Shown: piece after piece, positions 51,773-62,514 of the stretch
How positions within the stretch are numbered: position 1 is the stretch's first letter
How the letters are laid out: each line of letters opens with the position of its first letter
Source of the DNA: Ectobius pallidus
Lineage: Eukaryota; Arthropoda; Insecta; Blattodea; Ectobiidae
Length of the DNA stretch: 64,000 bases
Assembly (NCBI GenBank): GCA_964059195.1
Contig: CAXKWD010000009.1
Coordinates: 44,921,160-44,985,159 of the forward strand
Reading direction: 5' to 3'
Notes under the pieces: generated by a model
The model's database searches: none
Told to the model about the DNA's origin: nothing
The model's input: the letters and a program-made list of their open reading frames with translations, nothing else
Program-made: the position numbers and the translations under genes

Positions 51773-54376
51773 ACATTACTTGAAACCAATATAATATTTG
51801 CAGCTGACAAATTAACTCAGCTGATTGAACAGAGCATTACTCTTAATACTGAAGATGCCTGGCAAGATCTATTACTTTTCGCATACATTGCTTTAAGAGT
51901 ACCCGATAAGTCAGACTTAAAGAAGTCTATGGTGTCAAAAGTTAAAGACAACTTAAAGGGCTTTACATTAACAACCCCTTCCGAAAATACGAAAAACACT
52001 ACTTCCCTTATCCGCCGCATTGAAGCAAAAGTTGCGGAGGGAGATATTCGAGGAGCAGTCCGCATCCTCTCTTCTGACTCCAGCATAGCTATTAACACTA
52101 CGGACACCTCCACTGCATTGTCGGAAAAACATCCACCCCCTTCCAGATCTTTATCGTTCCCATCTCCTCCTGATCCAGGTGATGAGTTTTTATCTGTGTC
52201 CGAGGATGCTGTTTTGAAAGGTATTACTCAATTTCCTACCGGTTCCGCCTCTGGAATAGATGGTTTATGTCCTCAACACCTGAAGGATCTTGTATCCATT
52301 TCGGCTGGTGATTCTGGCAAAAGATTGTTGCTGTCAATAATGAAACTTTGTAACTTCATGCTGAGTGGTAAAGTAACTCCTGCCATCTGCCCACATTTAT
52401 ACGGGGGTTCTTTACTTGCTCTTACAAAGAAAGATGGAGGAGTGCGCCCTATTGCCATTGGCAATACCTTTCGAAGACTGGTAGCAAAACTTGCATGCAC
52501 ATCTGTAAAAGAAGATTTGAAGGAATACTTTTGCCCCCATCAACTCGGGTTTGCTTCTCCTAAAGGCTGTGAGACAATTATACATACTGTTCGTACGTTT
52601 TTAAAAACTAATTCAGGCAGTAACAACGTCTTACTTAAAATAGACTTTAAGAATGCCTTTAACTCTATTGAGAGAGATTCTATGCTGAAAGCAATAAAAG
52701 AAAAAGTTCCTTCAATTTTTTCATTCATGTGGCAAGCTTATAGTCAGCCTTCCCATCTTTACTACGGGTTCACAACTTTGTCATCTCAGACTGGAGCCCA
52801 ACAAGGAGACCCTGTTGGACCCATGGTTTTTAGCCTCACTTTACATCCAGTCATCCAGGATTTAAACAGTTCTCTCAATCTTTTCTATCTGGATGATGGT
52901 ACATTGGGTGGTGACCCCAACACTGTTCTGCAGGATTTTGAAAAATTGATATCTGCTAGTAAGGGTATTGGCCTAGAAATCAATCCTCAGAAGTGCGAAC
53001 TTTATTTCTGTTCCAATCCAGATCAAGGAGTTGTCTCTGCCTTCCAACAAATAGCGCCCAACATCAAGATAATCACCGACTCTACTCTATCAATTCTTGG
53101 CTCTCCGATCATGCTTGAAGCTGTTCAAACAACTATGGAGCAAAAAATACTTTCAATGCAGAACCTTTTTCGGAGATTGTCTCTAATTCATCCACAAATA
53201 GCATATTTCCTTGTAAAAAATTGCTTTACCATTCCTAAACTTACGTATTTTATTAGAACTACGCCACTTTGGTTATTTCCCTCGTTTCTTCAACAATTTG
53301 ACGATCTTGTGAAAAGTAATTTAGAGATGATACTGAATTCTGCATTAGAGGAAACAAACTGGATTCAGTCTTGCCTTCCTGTCAGTCTCGGAGGTCTTGG
53401 CATTCGTAAGTTATCTGATGTTTGTGTACCCGCATTTTTAGCTTCAGCATATGGAGCCCTCGATTTTGTCAAATCCATGTTCCCCTTTTCTGGTGATGAA
53501 ATCGAAGTGTGCTTCTTGTCTGAGGCTTTGGTTAAGTGGAATACAATGACGAATAACATTAACCCTCCTGAAGAGTCTTCAGTTCAGAAATGTTGGGACA
53601 TATTATACACCAAACTTATCCTTGATAATCTGTTGGCATCATCATCTTGTGACTCCGATCGAGCTCGTTATCTGGCCCTCCAGGAAAAAGAAGCAGGATC
53701 TTGGTTGAATGCCTTACCATCTTCAACAATAGGAACTTTGATGGACGCAACGACATTTAAGATCGCTGTCGCCTTACGCCTAGGATGCAAAATCTGCCGA
53801 GAACACAAATGCATATGCGGAGCAACAGCTGATTCTCATGGTCATCATGCTTTGTGTTGTGCTAAGAGTAAGGGCAGATACTCACGCCACTCGGCAATAA
53901 ATGACATCCTCCGTAGAGCTTTGATATCAATTCACGTTCCCACGGTACTGGAACCAACAGGCATCAGTCGTTCAGACGGAAAACGTCCAGATGGTATCAC
54001 CATGGTTCCTTGGTTTAGAGGAAAATCCCTTATGTGGGACGCCACCTGTGTGGACACCTTTGCACCTTTGCACCTTTGCACCTTTGCAAGATCGGCTGCT
54101 GAGGCTGCAGTTAACCTGAAAAAACAAAAATATCGCGCTATCGCTGATAATTACTTTTTCGTCATCTTTGCGGTGGAGACCATGGGTTCATGGTGCAAAG
54201 ATGCCTCAGCACTTGTTGCTGACATTGGCAGAAGGCTGTGTTCTCTAACCGGGGAACCTCGTTCAACCGAGTTTTTGAGGCAGCGAATTGGCATCGCCCT
54301 GCAGCGTGGAAATGCTGCCAGCATCAAGGGCACTTTTGCTGTATCTTCTGGCCTGGAGGAAGTGTATTTCCTTTGA
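51773..54376 (+). CDS. R2-like non-LTR retrotransposon protein (RT plus RLE), 5'-truncated
   Basis: The frame is open from 51773; the first ATG is at 51929, giving 815 codons. RT landmarks are SASGIDGLCPQHLK, GGVRPIAIGNTFRRLVAKLA, QLGFASPKGCETIIHTVR, LLKIDFKNAFNSI, GAQQGDPVGPMVFSL and the catalytic YLDD. The C-terminus has a Cys/His cluster (CKICREHKCICG and DSHGHHALCC), then KRPDG and WDATCVD, which fit a restriction-like endonuclease. This makes it an early-branching type (R2/NeSL/Hero/Utopia-like) rather than APE-type. N-terminal zinc fingers are missing. No stop interrupts the surviving 868 codons. Confidence 0.8.
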   Translation, partial: TLLETNIIFAADKLTQLIEQSITLNTEDAWQDLLLFAYIALRVPDKSDLKKSMVSKVKDNLKGFTLTTPSENTKNTTSLIRRIEAKVAEGDIRGAVRILSSDSSIAINTTDTSTALSEKHPPPSRSLSFPSPPDPGDEFLSVSEDAVLKGITQFPTGSASGIDGLCPQHLKDLVSISAGDSGKRLLLSIMKLCNFMLSGKVTPAICPHLYGGSLLALTKKDGGVRPIAIGNTFRRLVAKLACTSVKEDLKEYFCPHQLGFASPKGCETIIHTVRTFLKTNSGSNNVLLKIDFKNAFNSIERDSMLKAIKEKVPSIFSFMWQAYSQPSHLYYGFTTLSSQTGAQQGDPVGPMVFSLTLHPVIQDLNSSLNLFYLDDGTLGGDPNTVLQDFEKLISASKGIGLEINPQKCELYFCSNPDQGVVSAFQQIAPNIKIITDSTLSILGSPIMLEAVQTTMEQKILSMQNLFRRLSLIHPQIAYFLVKNCFTIPKLTYFIRTTPLWLFPSFLQQFDDLVKSNLEMILNSALEETNWIQSCLPVSLGGLGIRKLSDVCVPAFLASAYGALDFVKSMFPFSGDEIEVCFLSEALVKWNTMTNNINPPEESSVQKCWDILYTKLILDNLLASSSCDSDRARYLALQEKEAGSWLNALPSSTIGTLMDATTFKIAVALRLGCKICREHKCICGATADSHGHHALCCAKSKGRYSRHSAINDILRRALISIHVPTVLEPTGISRSDGKRPDGITMVPWFRGKSLMWDATCVDTFAPLHLCTFARSAAEAAVNLKKQKYRAIADNYFFVIFAVETMGSWCKDASALVADIGRRLCSLTGEPRSTEFLRQRIGIALQRGNAASIKGTFAVSSGLEEVYFL

Positions 54377-54539
54377 CTTCTCCCATTACTTGAACACAAG
54401 AAGATAGTTGTTTTTGGGAGACGTCACAAGAACATTTATATAAATCTATGTAACAATTTAAGATCTTAATTTAATTTTGTGTACCTTTAGAATACATAAC
54501 AATAAAAAAGTATATTGGTTATAATTAGAGCAACCCACA

Positions 54540-54612
54540 TTATGCTTTATTTTTTTGACAATTATGCTTTCTATTTTTCCAAATTATGCTTTATTATGCT
54601 TTATTTTTTTTA
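54540..54612 (+). repeat. Subterminal TTATGCTTT repeats, left end
   Basis: Four copies of ATTATGCTTT or AATTATGCTTT in about 70 bp of the hAT left end. The same motif in the same orientation recurs near the right end (56810-56955, about six copies). Confidence 0.8.
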
Positions 54613-54933
54613 GCGTAAATAATACACCAATAAACTTAAGACAAATACTGTTTATGTATATCATACCATCAAACTGATTTTCTCTGTGTGTCTAATGTTA
54701 CTTTGCAGGCTATCTTAGTGACTTAATACGTTAACATTTTATAACAACAAACTGTAGGGTCTAAGCAAGCTAGTAATAAAATGAATGAAAATTTAGTCAT
54801 CCTTGTCACTGTCACTGTCATTTGCACTCTCCTGATGTACACCACCCTCCTGATATTGATTTTTATTAATTGCCAGTTGTAGGTGAGACTGCAGATTTTC
54901 TTCTGTCAGACATGAGCGTTTTGAGTTCAAAAT

Positions 54934-56486
54934 TCAATTGAGAGTAGAAAAGCTTCTCTCAACTGAAGCAGATGATGGAGGAACCATAATTGCCTTCATT
55001 GCCAGCTTACTTAGGATAGACATCTTGGTGGAATGTTTCTGCCAGAAGGATAAGACAGAAGTTGAAGACAAATTTTGTCCATGTAACATTGCTGCATATG
55101 TTGATATTTCTTCCACTGAAACATCAATGCCAGAGAAACGTTTCAGTTCACCCGAAGTAAAAATGGAAGAAATCTTCTCAGGAACAGCTATTGTTGGATC
55201 TAAATTCTGAACTTCCTTCCAGAAATTTAGAGCAGGATGACGTTCATTCATATATCCTGTCAATTTTTTACAAGTTGCACCTGAACTTTGAACCATCTGT
55301 AGAATTGATGATAGAAGAAGCCAGACCTGTGTTGCATCTTAATTATCTGATTCCAGAACCTGTATTTGATTGCAGAGTCCATCAGAAATTTTAGCTATAG
55401 CTCTGAGTTGAAGCACTAGTTCTTTATTTTCAACCAGTCGCTTTAAGTTTGTTACTGCAGCACTGCCTTCACCATCTTCCAAGTCAATCCACTGTTTTAC
55501 TCCAATCAAATTCATGCAATGATATTTTCCTGCCTTCAGCCATGTCCCCCAGTGCGTTATTACAGGAACTGGAGGTAAAACAAATGTTCCTGCTTCTTTT
55601 AGGCAGTCCAGCAATCTCTCTCTTCAGGCTGGAGTTTTCGCTAAAGCAGTCTTAACAGCTGCAATGAATTCATCAGCAATTTTTAACGAAAACCTAATCT
55701 CTTCAGCACACAGGTGTAATATGTGAGCCCAACATATAAAATGTAAAAGCTGAGGTGCAACTCCAACCAGTCGCCTGCCAGCAGAAAGCATATATGGTGC
55801 ACTGTCTGATATTAGAACAACAAAATTGCTTCTGTGAACACCAATAAGATCTAATGTATCAAGTATTAAGTTTACTATAACATCGGCATTGCAGTGTTCA
55901 ACAATTTTAGTTTTCACAAGACGGGGTTTTTCATTCACAACACCCAGTGGAGCAACAAGAATATTCACCACCTTACTGTTCTTTATATCTGTTGTTTCAT
56001 CAACCACTAGATAGACAGAATTTCCCTCACATTTTGACTTAGTTTCTTGTAAGTCGTCTTCAGCACACTTTGTAAGATACCTTCTTAGAGTGGTTTCACT
56101 AGGAGCCGGCTGCATACATGTAGCTGTTACAATCCACTGACGAAAACGTTGATTATGAAAAACATTCAATGGAATACCAGAAGAAGTGAATGCTGCCACC
56201 ATTTCTTTCATATTGTCGTTTGATTTCTCCTTACGCTGCCATACTTGAGGTATGTGTTGCGTATACTGCGTATACTGATAGGACCACCTGAAGTTGAACC
56301 TTGTCCATCACTCTGTTTCCGAGATCTATGCTTAAAACTTTCCACATGTTTCTGTACAATGGATTTCTTTTCAAAATTAATGCACTCTGAACATAAGGAA
56401 CACAACAGTTTCACCTTTTCAACCACAAAATTGTCTGTAGGAAACTCGCGAACCCTTTGTATCGCAGTTACATAAGTTTTCGGCAT
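54934..56486 (-). pseudogene. hAT transposase, CGGBP1-like, broken
   Basis: Reverse-strand pieces in order: 56208-56486 (start MPKTYVTAIQRVREFPTDNF, then a C-x2-C...H finger like CGGBP1/BED, CSLCSECINFEKKSIVQKH), 55624-56211 (catalytic region with VYLVVDETTDIKN and FICWAHILHLCAEEIR), 55339-55614, and 54934-55296 (C-terminal dimerisation region ending SSASVERSFSTLN). Frameshifts or stops separate the pieces. The intact family cuts hAT ends by a DDE-type reaction and pairs through the C-terminus. This copy cannot make one protein, but domain order is preserved. Confidence 0.83.
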
Positions 56487-56487
56487 G

Positions 56488-56632
56488 CTGGTATTAAATA
56501 GATGTGAACCCCTCTGATTCAGAGTGTGTACTGACCATAAAACCGTTAACTTGTACTTGTGCTGGTATTAAATAGATGTGAACCCCCCTGATTCAGAGTG
56601 TGTACTGACCATAAAACCGTTAACTTGTACTC
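56488..56632. repeat. About 72-bp tandem duplication upstream of the transposase
   Basis: The unit containing CTGGTATTAAATAGATGTGA and CTGATTCAGAGTGTGTACTG occurs twice in direct tandem, with one or two differences. It sits directly upstream of the transposase start on the reverse strand. Confidence 0.85.
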
Positions 56633-57129
56633 AATAATGGTTATTTTAATTGTTGTCCTGTTCCTCACAGAACTACAGTTATATTTTTACTTCTTAAGTT
56701 TGAAATTTCCATTGTTGAGAAACTAGCTTCTCATTGTTGATTGAGTATTTTTATACTGCAATGAAGCAGGCAGTTTATTTGCCAAGAATTGTGATCTATT
56801 TTAAATATTATGCTTTTATGCTTTATTTTTAAAACTTATGCTTTATTGTGCTTTTAAAATTAGTTCCATCTAGATCCTTAGACTGCCAAATTTATATTCC
56901 GGGTAGCAACCACATGTCTAAAGTCCTGTTATGCTTTTTATGCTTATTATGCTTTTGGGTTGCTCTAGTTATAATACAATCTAATTAAAATATTATGTGA
57001 AGTACGGGGTCCAATGTGGGATGATGTGCTAGAGGATCACATGGCATCACAATACATTGTCATGAATATTTCCAGAACTTCGCTGTTTCTTGCATGCAGT
57101 CAAATTTTGTAGGTAAGCTTCCCATCATC

Positions 57130-57355
57130 ATCATTTAACGATTCATTTAGAGCATATAGCTTTTTTCACTGACACTACTGTGGTATGGCAATGTTAATTA
57201 CTATGTTGGAGCACTTTCAACTGCGTAGAGCAGCCATCTTCAGCAACGCTCCATGTGGTTGAAAGTGCTCCAACAAGGTAATTAACATTGCCATACCACA
57301 GGAGTGAGTGTCAGTGAAAAAAGCTGTATGCTGTAAATGTATCATTAAGTTATTT
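57130..57355. mobile_element. Foldback palindrome (MITE-like)
   Basis: Arms of about 75 bp match almost perfectly (CACTGACAC, GGTATGGCAATGTTAATTAC, GTTGGAGCACTTTCAA), and weaker homology extends to about 110 bp per arm. The loop is about 25 bp around GCAGCCATCTTCAGCAACGC. No ORF is present. The design is that of a foldback MITE; TSDs are not clear. Confidence 0.75.
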
Positions 57356-57385
57356 CATCACTACAAAATGGACAAAACACAAGAA

Positions 57386-57414
57386 TCATCATCATCATCA
57401 TCATAATAATCATA
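57386..57414 (+). repeat. (ATC/ATA)n microsatellite
   Basis: A run of ATC trinucleotides changing to ATA, about 28 bp. Confidence 0.85.
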
Positions 57415-58378
57415 ATGTCTTCTCCACAATCCAATGGATCTGGGAATCATCAATCTTCCTCCCTCCATGGGGTCAGTTCCTTAAATTGCACTCACCTAAT
57501 GTGTTGTAGCGTGTGCTCGTCTATATACTCAGAGATTGAGTAATAGGGTCTACTTAAGAGATACTGTCTAAGTTTGCTTTGACCTATTTGTTTTTATAAC
57601 AATATTTTTGTTTACTGGGTAGAGATTAAAAATATATGACCCTGAATACTGTGGAGTGTTACTATATTTTTGTAATCTGTGTTGTGGTAGGTCTATGTCG
57701 TTTTTGTTTCATGTATTGTATGAATGTTGGTCTTGTCTTTGAACAGGTGTTGAGTTTTTAGTAAGGATTATGGTTTCCAGGATGTAGAGTGATATTACGG
57801 TAAGGATATTATGTTTGATAAAATATGGTTTACACTGTTCCAGAGGATTCAACTTAAGTATTGTTTTGATTGTTTTTTTTATTGATAAGTATCCATTCCA
57901 TATTTCTTGATGATGTTGATCCCCATGCAACTATTCCTTAGCTCAGATGTGAAGAGAAGAGGGAGTGATAAGCCACAAATGCAGTTTCTTCATTGGTAAT
58001 AGTCCTGATTCTTCTTATTGCATAATGTGCCGATGATAATTTTTTACTAAGGAAATCAATGTGTTTCTGTCAAGTGATATTTTGATCCACCAGGACTCCA
58101 AGAAATTTTGTTGAGTTTGACATAGGGATGCTTAGGCTTTCCCAATTTTCTTCCATTTTATTTCTGTTATTTGGATTGAAATTGATATCAACTGTTTTTG
58201 CTTTATTTTATTATTTATTGAGTGATATTCTCATTTCTGAGGTTAAACTCCACCAACACAACAACTCTATTACAATAACAGTTATATAAAAGCTCATTAA
58301 TTTCTAATCAAATTTTAGATTACAATTAACCCAAATTTTTACATATTTTAATAAAATTAACATATTTCCAAAGAATGT

Positions 58379-58837
58379 TCAATGTGTTGCATGGTAGCAC
58401 TTATCACTGTCCATTGCATCTTCTGGGTTTAACTGAAAATTTTGTAAGGAGTCTCGAACGCAATGATCCCATTTTCTAGCAGGTCTTCCCTTTTTCCTTC
58501 TCCCCTCTGGTTGCCAATTCATTATAGCTTTTGGGATCCTATTCTCCGGCATTCTTTGTAGATGTCCATACCAATTTAGTTTTTTTTTTTGTCTATTGGT
58601 GTTAAAATTGTTTCCTCTGCTTTCATTATCTTCCTTATTTCTGAATTTCGAATTCTTTCTATTCTTGATTTTCTTGCAGCTCTTCTCCATTTCTGTAGCA
58701 ATTAGTTTTCTGTTATGGTGTGGATTTACTGTCCATGTCTCTGCCCCATATAATACTATACTTTGGAAAATTGTTTTAAAAATTATTGTTTTAGTTTTGT
58801 TAATTATATTTTTATTCCACAATATCGAATTTAGCAT
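58379..58837 (-). pseudogene. LINE B RT C-terminal part
   Basis: A 152-codon frame carries VLYGAETWTVNPHHNRKLIA, a basic stretch, LNWYGHLQRMPENRIPKAI and RRKKGRPARKWDHCVRDSLQ. These are the typical C-terminal motifs of the APE-type LINE polymerases often annotated as endonuclease-reverse transcriptase. It is separated from the thumb frame just upstream by a frameshift. Confidence 0.75.
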
Positions 58838-58839
58838 TC

Positions 58840-59945
58840 CTATAAATTTCCTCCCGTTAGTGATCCTTTTCTGTATTTCTTTATTGTTCCGTCTAATTCA
58901 AGTATGGATCCCAAATAGCAAAAATCTTGCACTTTTTTAATCATCTTTCTATCAATATATAAATCATCCATGTCATTGGTTAAATACTCTGTTTTATTAT
59001 AATTTATTTGTAATCCCCATTTCATATAAACTTCATTTAGTTTTCTACACGTATAATTTTCATCTTCTCCATCCTGAGCCACGACCACCTGGTCATCTGC
59101 AAACAGCAAATTATGTAAGAACTTTTCCGCATCTAACTGGATTCCCATTTTTTGACATTTCATTATCCATTCTTTCAGGCATATTTATAGATATATTTTA
59201 AACAAAATTGGAGACATAGGACAACCCTGTAAAAGACCTTTACTTGTTTTGATTTCTTCTGTTATATCTTTGCCTACTTTAATTCTACATTTATTATCAG
59301 AATATATATATATATTTTTTATAACATTTATTATTTCTTTATCAATTTTTGCTTCTGTTAATGCTTTCCATAATAATTTTCTTGGCACACTGTTGTATGC
59401 CTTCTCTAGATCTATAAATATAAGTCCAATCTGTTTTCCTTTATCTTTATATTTTTCCAGTAACTGCCGGATTGTAAATATATGATCCACACATGATCTC
59501 CCTGCAGAGAATCCACAGTGTTCTTCCATGCCTTGAAACATTCCTTCTAATCTTCTTTTAATAATTTTTATACAATTTTCATAATGGAGTTTGCAACACA
59601 AATCCCTCTATAGTCTTAACATTGTTTTCTGTCCCCTTTCTTAAATATAGTTGTGATATACCCTGTTTTCATTTGTTCCGGTATTCTTTCACCTGATAAT
59701 ATTTTGTTATATAGTTTTGATAATATTGTTATGACTTTTTTCCCTCCATATTTAACGAGTTCTAAGTTAATGCCACCCGGTCCTGGTGATTTCCCAATTT
59801 TTACATTTTTTAATTCTCTTTCTACTTCTTGTTCACTAATTTGTATTCCTTCTCCTTCCCATTCATATGTCTCTTCTTCTATAAATGGTTTACGGTTTTC
59901 TTTTAGTAACTTTGGCCCAAGTATTTGGCCCAATCCTATGTTTTT
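58840..59945 (-). pseudogene. LINE B reverse transcriptase core
   Basis: Three open segments in different frames cover the RT palm. 59616-59933 holds KIGKSPGPGGINLELVK and TGYITTIFKKGDRK. 59185-59601 holds EHCGFSAGRSCVDHIFTIRQ, IFIDLEKAYNSVPR and LLQGCPMSPILFKIYL. 58840-59163 holds the catalytic FADD, then CYLGSILELDG. Single indels divide them. This is a dead copy. Confidence 0.8.
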
Positions 59946-60890
59946 ATAAGGTTTATTTTGGATTTCATTGTTTGTTCAGTACGTAGTGTTTTTAGTACAT
60001 TCCATGCTTCTTTGGATCTTCTGTATCCCAGTTTACTATTAACTTTTGCTCCCATGCCTCATTCTTAGCCTTCCTGATTTCCCTTTTTGCAATACTATTT
60101 TGGTTCCTGTAAATTGGCTTGTCTTCTTCTCTTGGTGTAGTGAGTCATTTTTGGTATGCTTTCCTTTTTTCTTCTATTTTTTTTTCTATTTCCTGTGACC
60201 ACCAGTGATTTCTATTCTTAGTTTTCTCTAAAGTTCCTAGTACTTCTTTTGCAATTTTCTTGATGTTTCCTTTTATATATTCATACATATCCATCATAAT
60301 TTTCGTCTATCTCGTACTCTAATCTTTTCTCATACATCCATCTAATGCTTTCATCCTGTAAAAGCTCAATATTGTATTTATCTTCGTTTATTTGCATGTT
60401 TTTATTTCCATTATCCTTCTTTGTGTGTTCTGTTCTCCAAGGCCAGAAGCTTTCCATCTTCAGCAGATAGTGGTCTGATCCACAATTTGCCCCTCTATAC
60501 ACTCTCACATTATTTATTATATATACAGGTTGTTGTCTCGTAATTATGTAATCGATGATGGTTTTGAGTTGTTTTTTGTGTTGTATCCAGGTGAATTTAT
60601 GGTTTTCCTTATGTTGGAAAAATGTATTTGAAATTTTCAGTTCAAACTGTTCACATATGCTAATCAGTCTTTCTCTGTTATCATTTGATTCTTTCTCACC
60701 AAATTGTCCAATAATTTTGCTAGAGTTACTGCATCCAACTCTTCCGTTCATATCTCCCATCAAAATGATTTATTTTCTTCTAGGTATCTTCTCAATTGTT
60801 TCTCTAAGTGTGTCCCAAAACTTCTCCTTGATATTCTCTCCCATGTCATTTGTCGGGGCATATGTGCCAATTATTACTATTTCTTGTGCA

Positions 60891-61560
60891 TAGGGTGATT
60901 CAAAAGTCACTATACATTTTAGTGATACAGTTACTGTATTCTTATTTCTTGCAAGTAATGTGACAGTACGCTCAACAAAGAAGAAAGAATAGCTGTTGTT
61001 TCTGCTCGTCTACATGGTATGACGTATGAACAGATGCGAGCAGATTTCACTCGTAAATTTAGGAAACCAGGCCCCACCAGCCTGCCTATAAAGAACCTGG
61101 TCAGTAAATTTTGGTGTACTGGTAGAGTTACAGATGAAGAATGTCCAGGGAGACTGGCCGTATCACCAGAAGCCGTGCAAAATGTACAGGATGCGATCAC
61201 TCGTAGCCCCTCTGCATCTACCAGGAGACTTAGTAGGGTGCAAACCACTAGACCTTACATCCTTAGACTTTTTTGCCTGGGGGTTTATAAAGTCTAGGGT
61301 GTACCAGGTAGAGATCCACAGCATTCAACAGTTAAAACAGCGGATTAGAGCCGCGGCTGCTGAGATTACACCAGCTATGCTTAAGAGAGTTTTTCGGAGT
61401 GTAATGGAGTGTTGGTCATTGTGTCTAGACGTGCAAGGTGGTCACATTGAAATGCATTGAAATTATGTCCTACTGTGGTATATGTTTCAGTACTATTACA
61501 TATTGTGTAATAATACCTGTTTAAATACAAAATGTATATTGACTTTTGAATCACCCTGTA
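60891..61560 (+). mobile_element. Mariner-like element with internal deletion; TA target
   Basis: 60893-61558 has ends GGGTGATTCAAAAGTCA and, inverted at the right, TGACTTTTGAATCACCC. TA lies on both sides (60891-60892, 61559-61560). The inverted ends extend about 25 bp. Removing it joins LINE B's endonuclease frame. It encodes the two ends of a transposase with the middle missing. Confidence 0.78.
60964..61460 (+). pseudogene. Mariner-like transposase, deleted
   Basis: The N-terminal part has a helix-turn-helix region like the DUF4817 HTH (YEQMRADFTRKFRKPGPTSL, then KFWCTGRVTDEECPG). It then jumps, with a shift to another frame, to the far C-terminal end (DLTSLDFFAWGFIKSRVY and KQRIRAAAAEITPAML). 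The first two catalytic aspartates lie in the deleted middle. The LDFF-WG phrase is the usual surroundings of the third acidic residue. It cannot catalyse transposition. Confidence 0.7.
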
Positions 61561-61723
61561 TATTGTTGCATTTAATGTAACTATTCGTTCATTTATGAAT
61601 TCCCGATTGGTTATCTTTTTTTGCTTTATTGATTTTTAAATTTAACGAATTGCAGATTGTTGTTACTTTATCCAGGGTTGCATTTATTATTTTACTGTTT
61701 TTAGCATGGCGTTCAGTTGGTAT

Positions 61724-62043
61724 TACTGTGGTAGTGAAATGAAATGAAATTAGCCTTTGACATCCCTTGAGGGCTAAGGCCTCCTGCTTTCTAGCAGGGA
61801 TTGCTCAAAAAATAGAACTCATTTAGGGGAGCTAGGCCTAAGGAGTCAGCTACCTTGTCCTGACCGTGCACTTTTCTTTCTATATCTATGTCTTGGTCTG
61901 ATTGACCTTGTTCTGCGTTTCTTGTCTGTGTTGGACTGATTAACACTGAACTTGAGCACTGTACTACAGTTTTCTTCACTTGTTTCACTTCACTGGGAGC
62001 TTCCCTAGCTCTTTCCAACATTTGCGATCTCTACTGTGGTAGT
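61724..62043 (-). mobile_element. Short retroposon with ATTTC tail; TSD TACTGTGGTAGT
   Basis: 61736-62031 lies between TACTGTGGTAGT copies (61724-61735, 62032-62043). On the reverse strand it ends in ATTTCATTTCATTTCA, a pentamer tail. A 76-codon frame (61791-62021) could be the very C-terminus of a LINE ORF, so this is either a 5'-truncated LINE or a SINE. I see no A/B boxes. Confidence 0.7.
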
Positions 62044-62514
62044 ATCATCAGCAAATAACATACACCTAAAATTTTGGCCTAGTAAATTTGGTAGGCCATT
62101 TATGTAGATTAAAAGCATAGGGGACCCAATTACGAACCTTGCGGAATACCTTTGGTTGCTTTCCTGAGAGATGATTTGATGTTTCCTATTATGTTATGTT
62201 GCTAATGACCTATTTCTACGTATTGAAGTATGTTTTCCAGATAATCTTGAATCCAGTGTAGTGCTCGGCCTTGTATATTATGTTGCTTCAATTTGTTAAT
62301 AAAAATAGTCCAGTCTAATTAATAAATTTCATTTTTACCAATGAAGGGACGTTATATATTTAATTTCCACCTTATACCCTCATTTATTACGTATGGAGGA
62401 TATCTCTGAGATTTTGCCAATAACATTCTCGTTCAGTTTTAGCTAACAATATTTAATTTCCACTTGCAAGTTTTGCTACATAAAGTGTGTACAGCTATAT
62501 TATGTTGTAAGCTA

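Larger units (their letters stand above)
54518..56975 (-). mobile_element. hAT element (CGGBP1-like), TSD GTTATAAT
   Basis: The element is 54526-56967 with perfect GTTATAAT on both sides (54518-54525, 56968-56975). Its ends are TAGAGCAACCC and GGGTTGCTCTA. Both subterminal zones repeat TTATGCTTT. The transposase lies on the reverse strand and is broken. It landed in the sequence just 3' of the R2-like ORF. Confidence 0.87.
60281..61617 (-). pseudogene. LINE B endonuclease, split by a mariner-like element
   Basis: The longest open part (60281-60763) has MGDMNGRVGCSN, NHKFTWIQHKKQLKTIIDYI and CGSDHYLL, the Asp and Asp-His parts of an APE endonuclease. The frame continues upstream with IVIIGTYAPTND and, beyond the mariner-like insert, INERIVTLNAT. 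The N-terminal residues are lost by 5' truncation. A stop near 60775 interrupts the frame. Confidence 0.75.
58195..61630 (-). mobile_element. LINE B (reverse strand, RTE/CR1-like) inside LINE A; TSD TTTTTGCTTTATT
   Basis: A reverse-strand APE-type LINE occupies 58208-61617. TTTTTGCTTTATT is repeated at 58195-58207 and 61618-61630. It runs from partial endonuclease through RT to the C-terminal region and ends in an A/T-rich tail. It is 5'-truncated inside the endonuclease. A mariner-like element sits in its endonuclease at a TA. Confidence 0.78.
57520..62318 (-). mobile_element. LINE A (reverse strand), broken by LINE B and a short retroposon
   Basis: Reverse-strand fragments join into one APE-type LINE: 62044-62318 (LKQHNIQGRALHWIQDYLEN, IPQGS), 61618-61735 (LDKVTTICNSLNLKINKA) and 57520-58207 (FLGVLVDQNIT, KHIDFLSKKLSSAHYAIRRI). 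The pieces are separated by LINE B at 58208-61617 (TSD TTTTTGCTTTATT) and a short retroposon (TSD TACTGTGGTAGT). Stops occur in several places, so it is an old pseudo-element. It is probably CR1- or Jockey-like. Confidence 0.75.
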
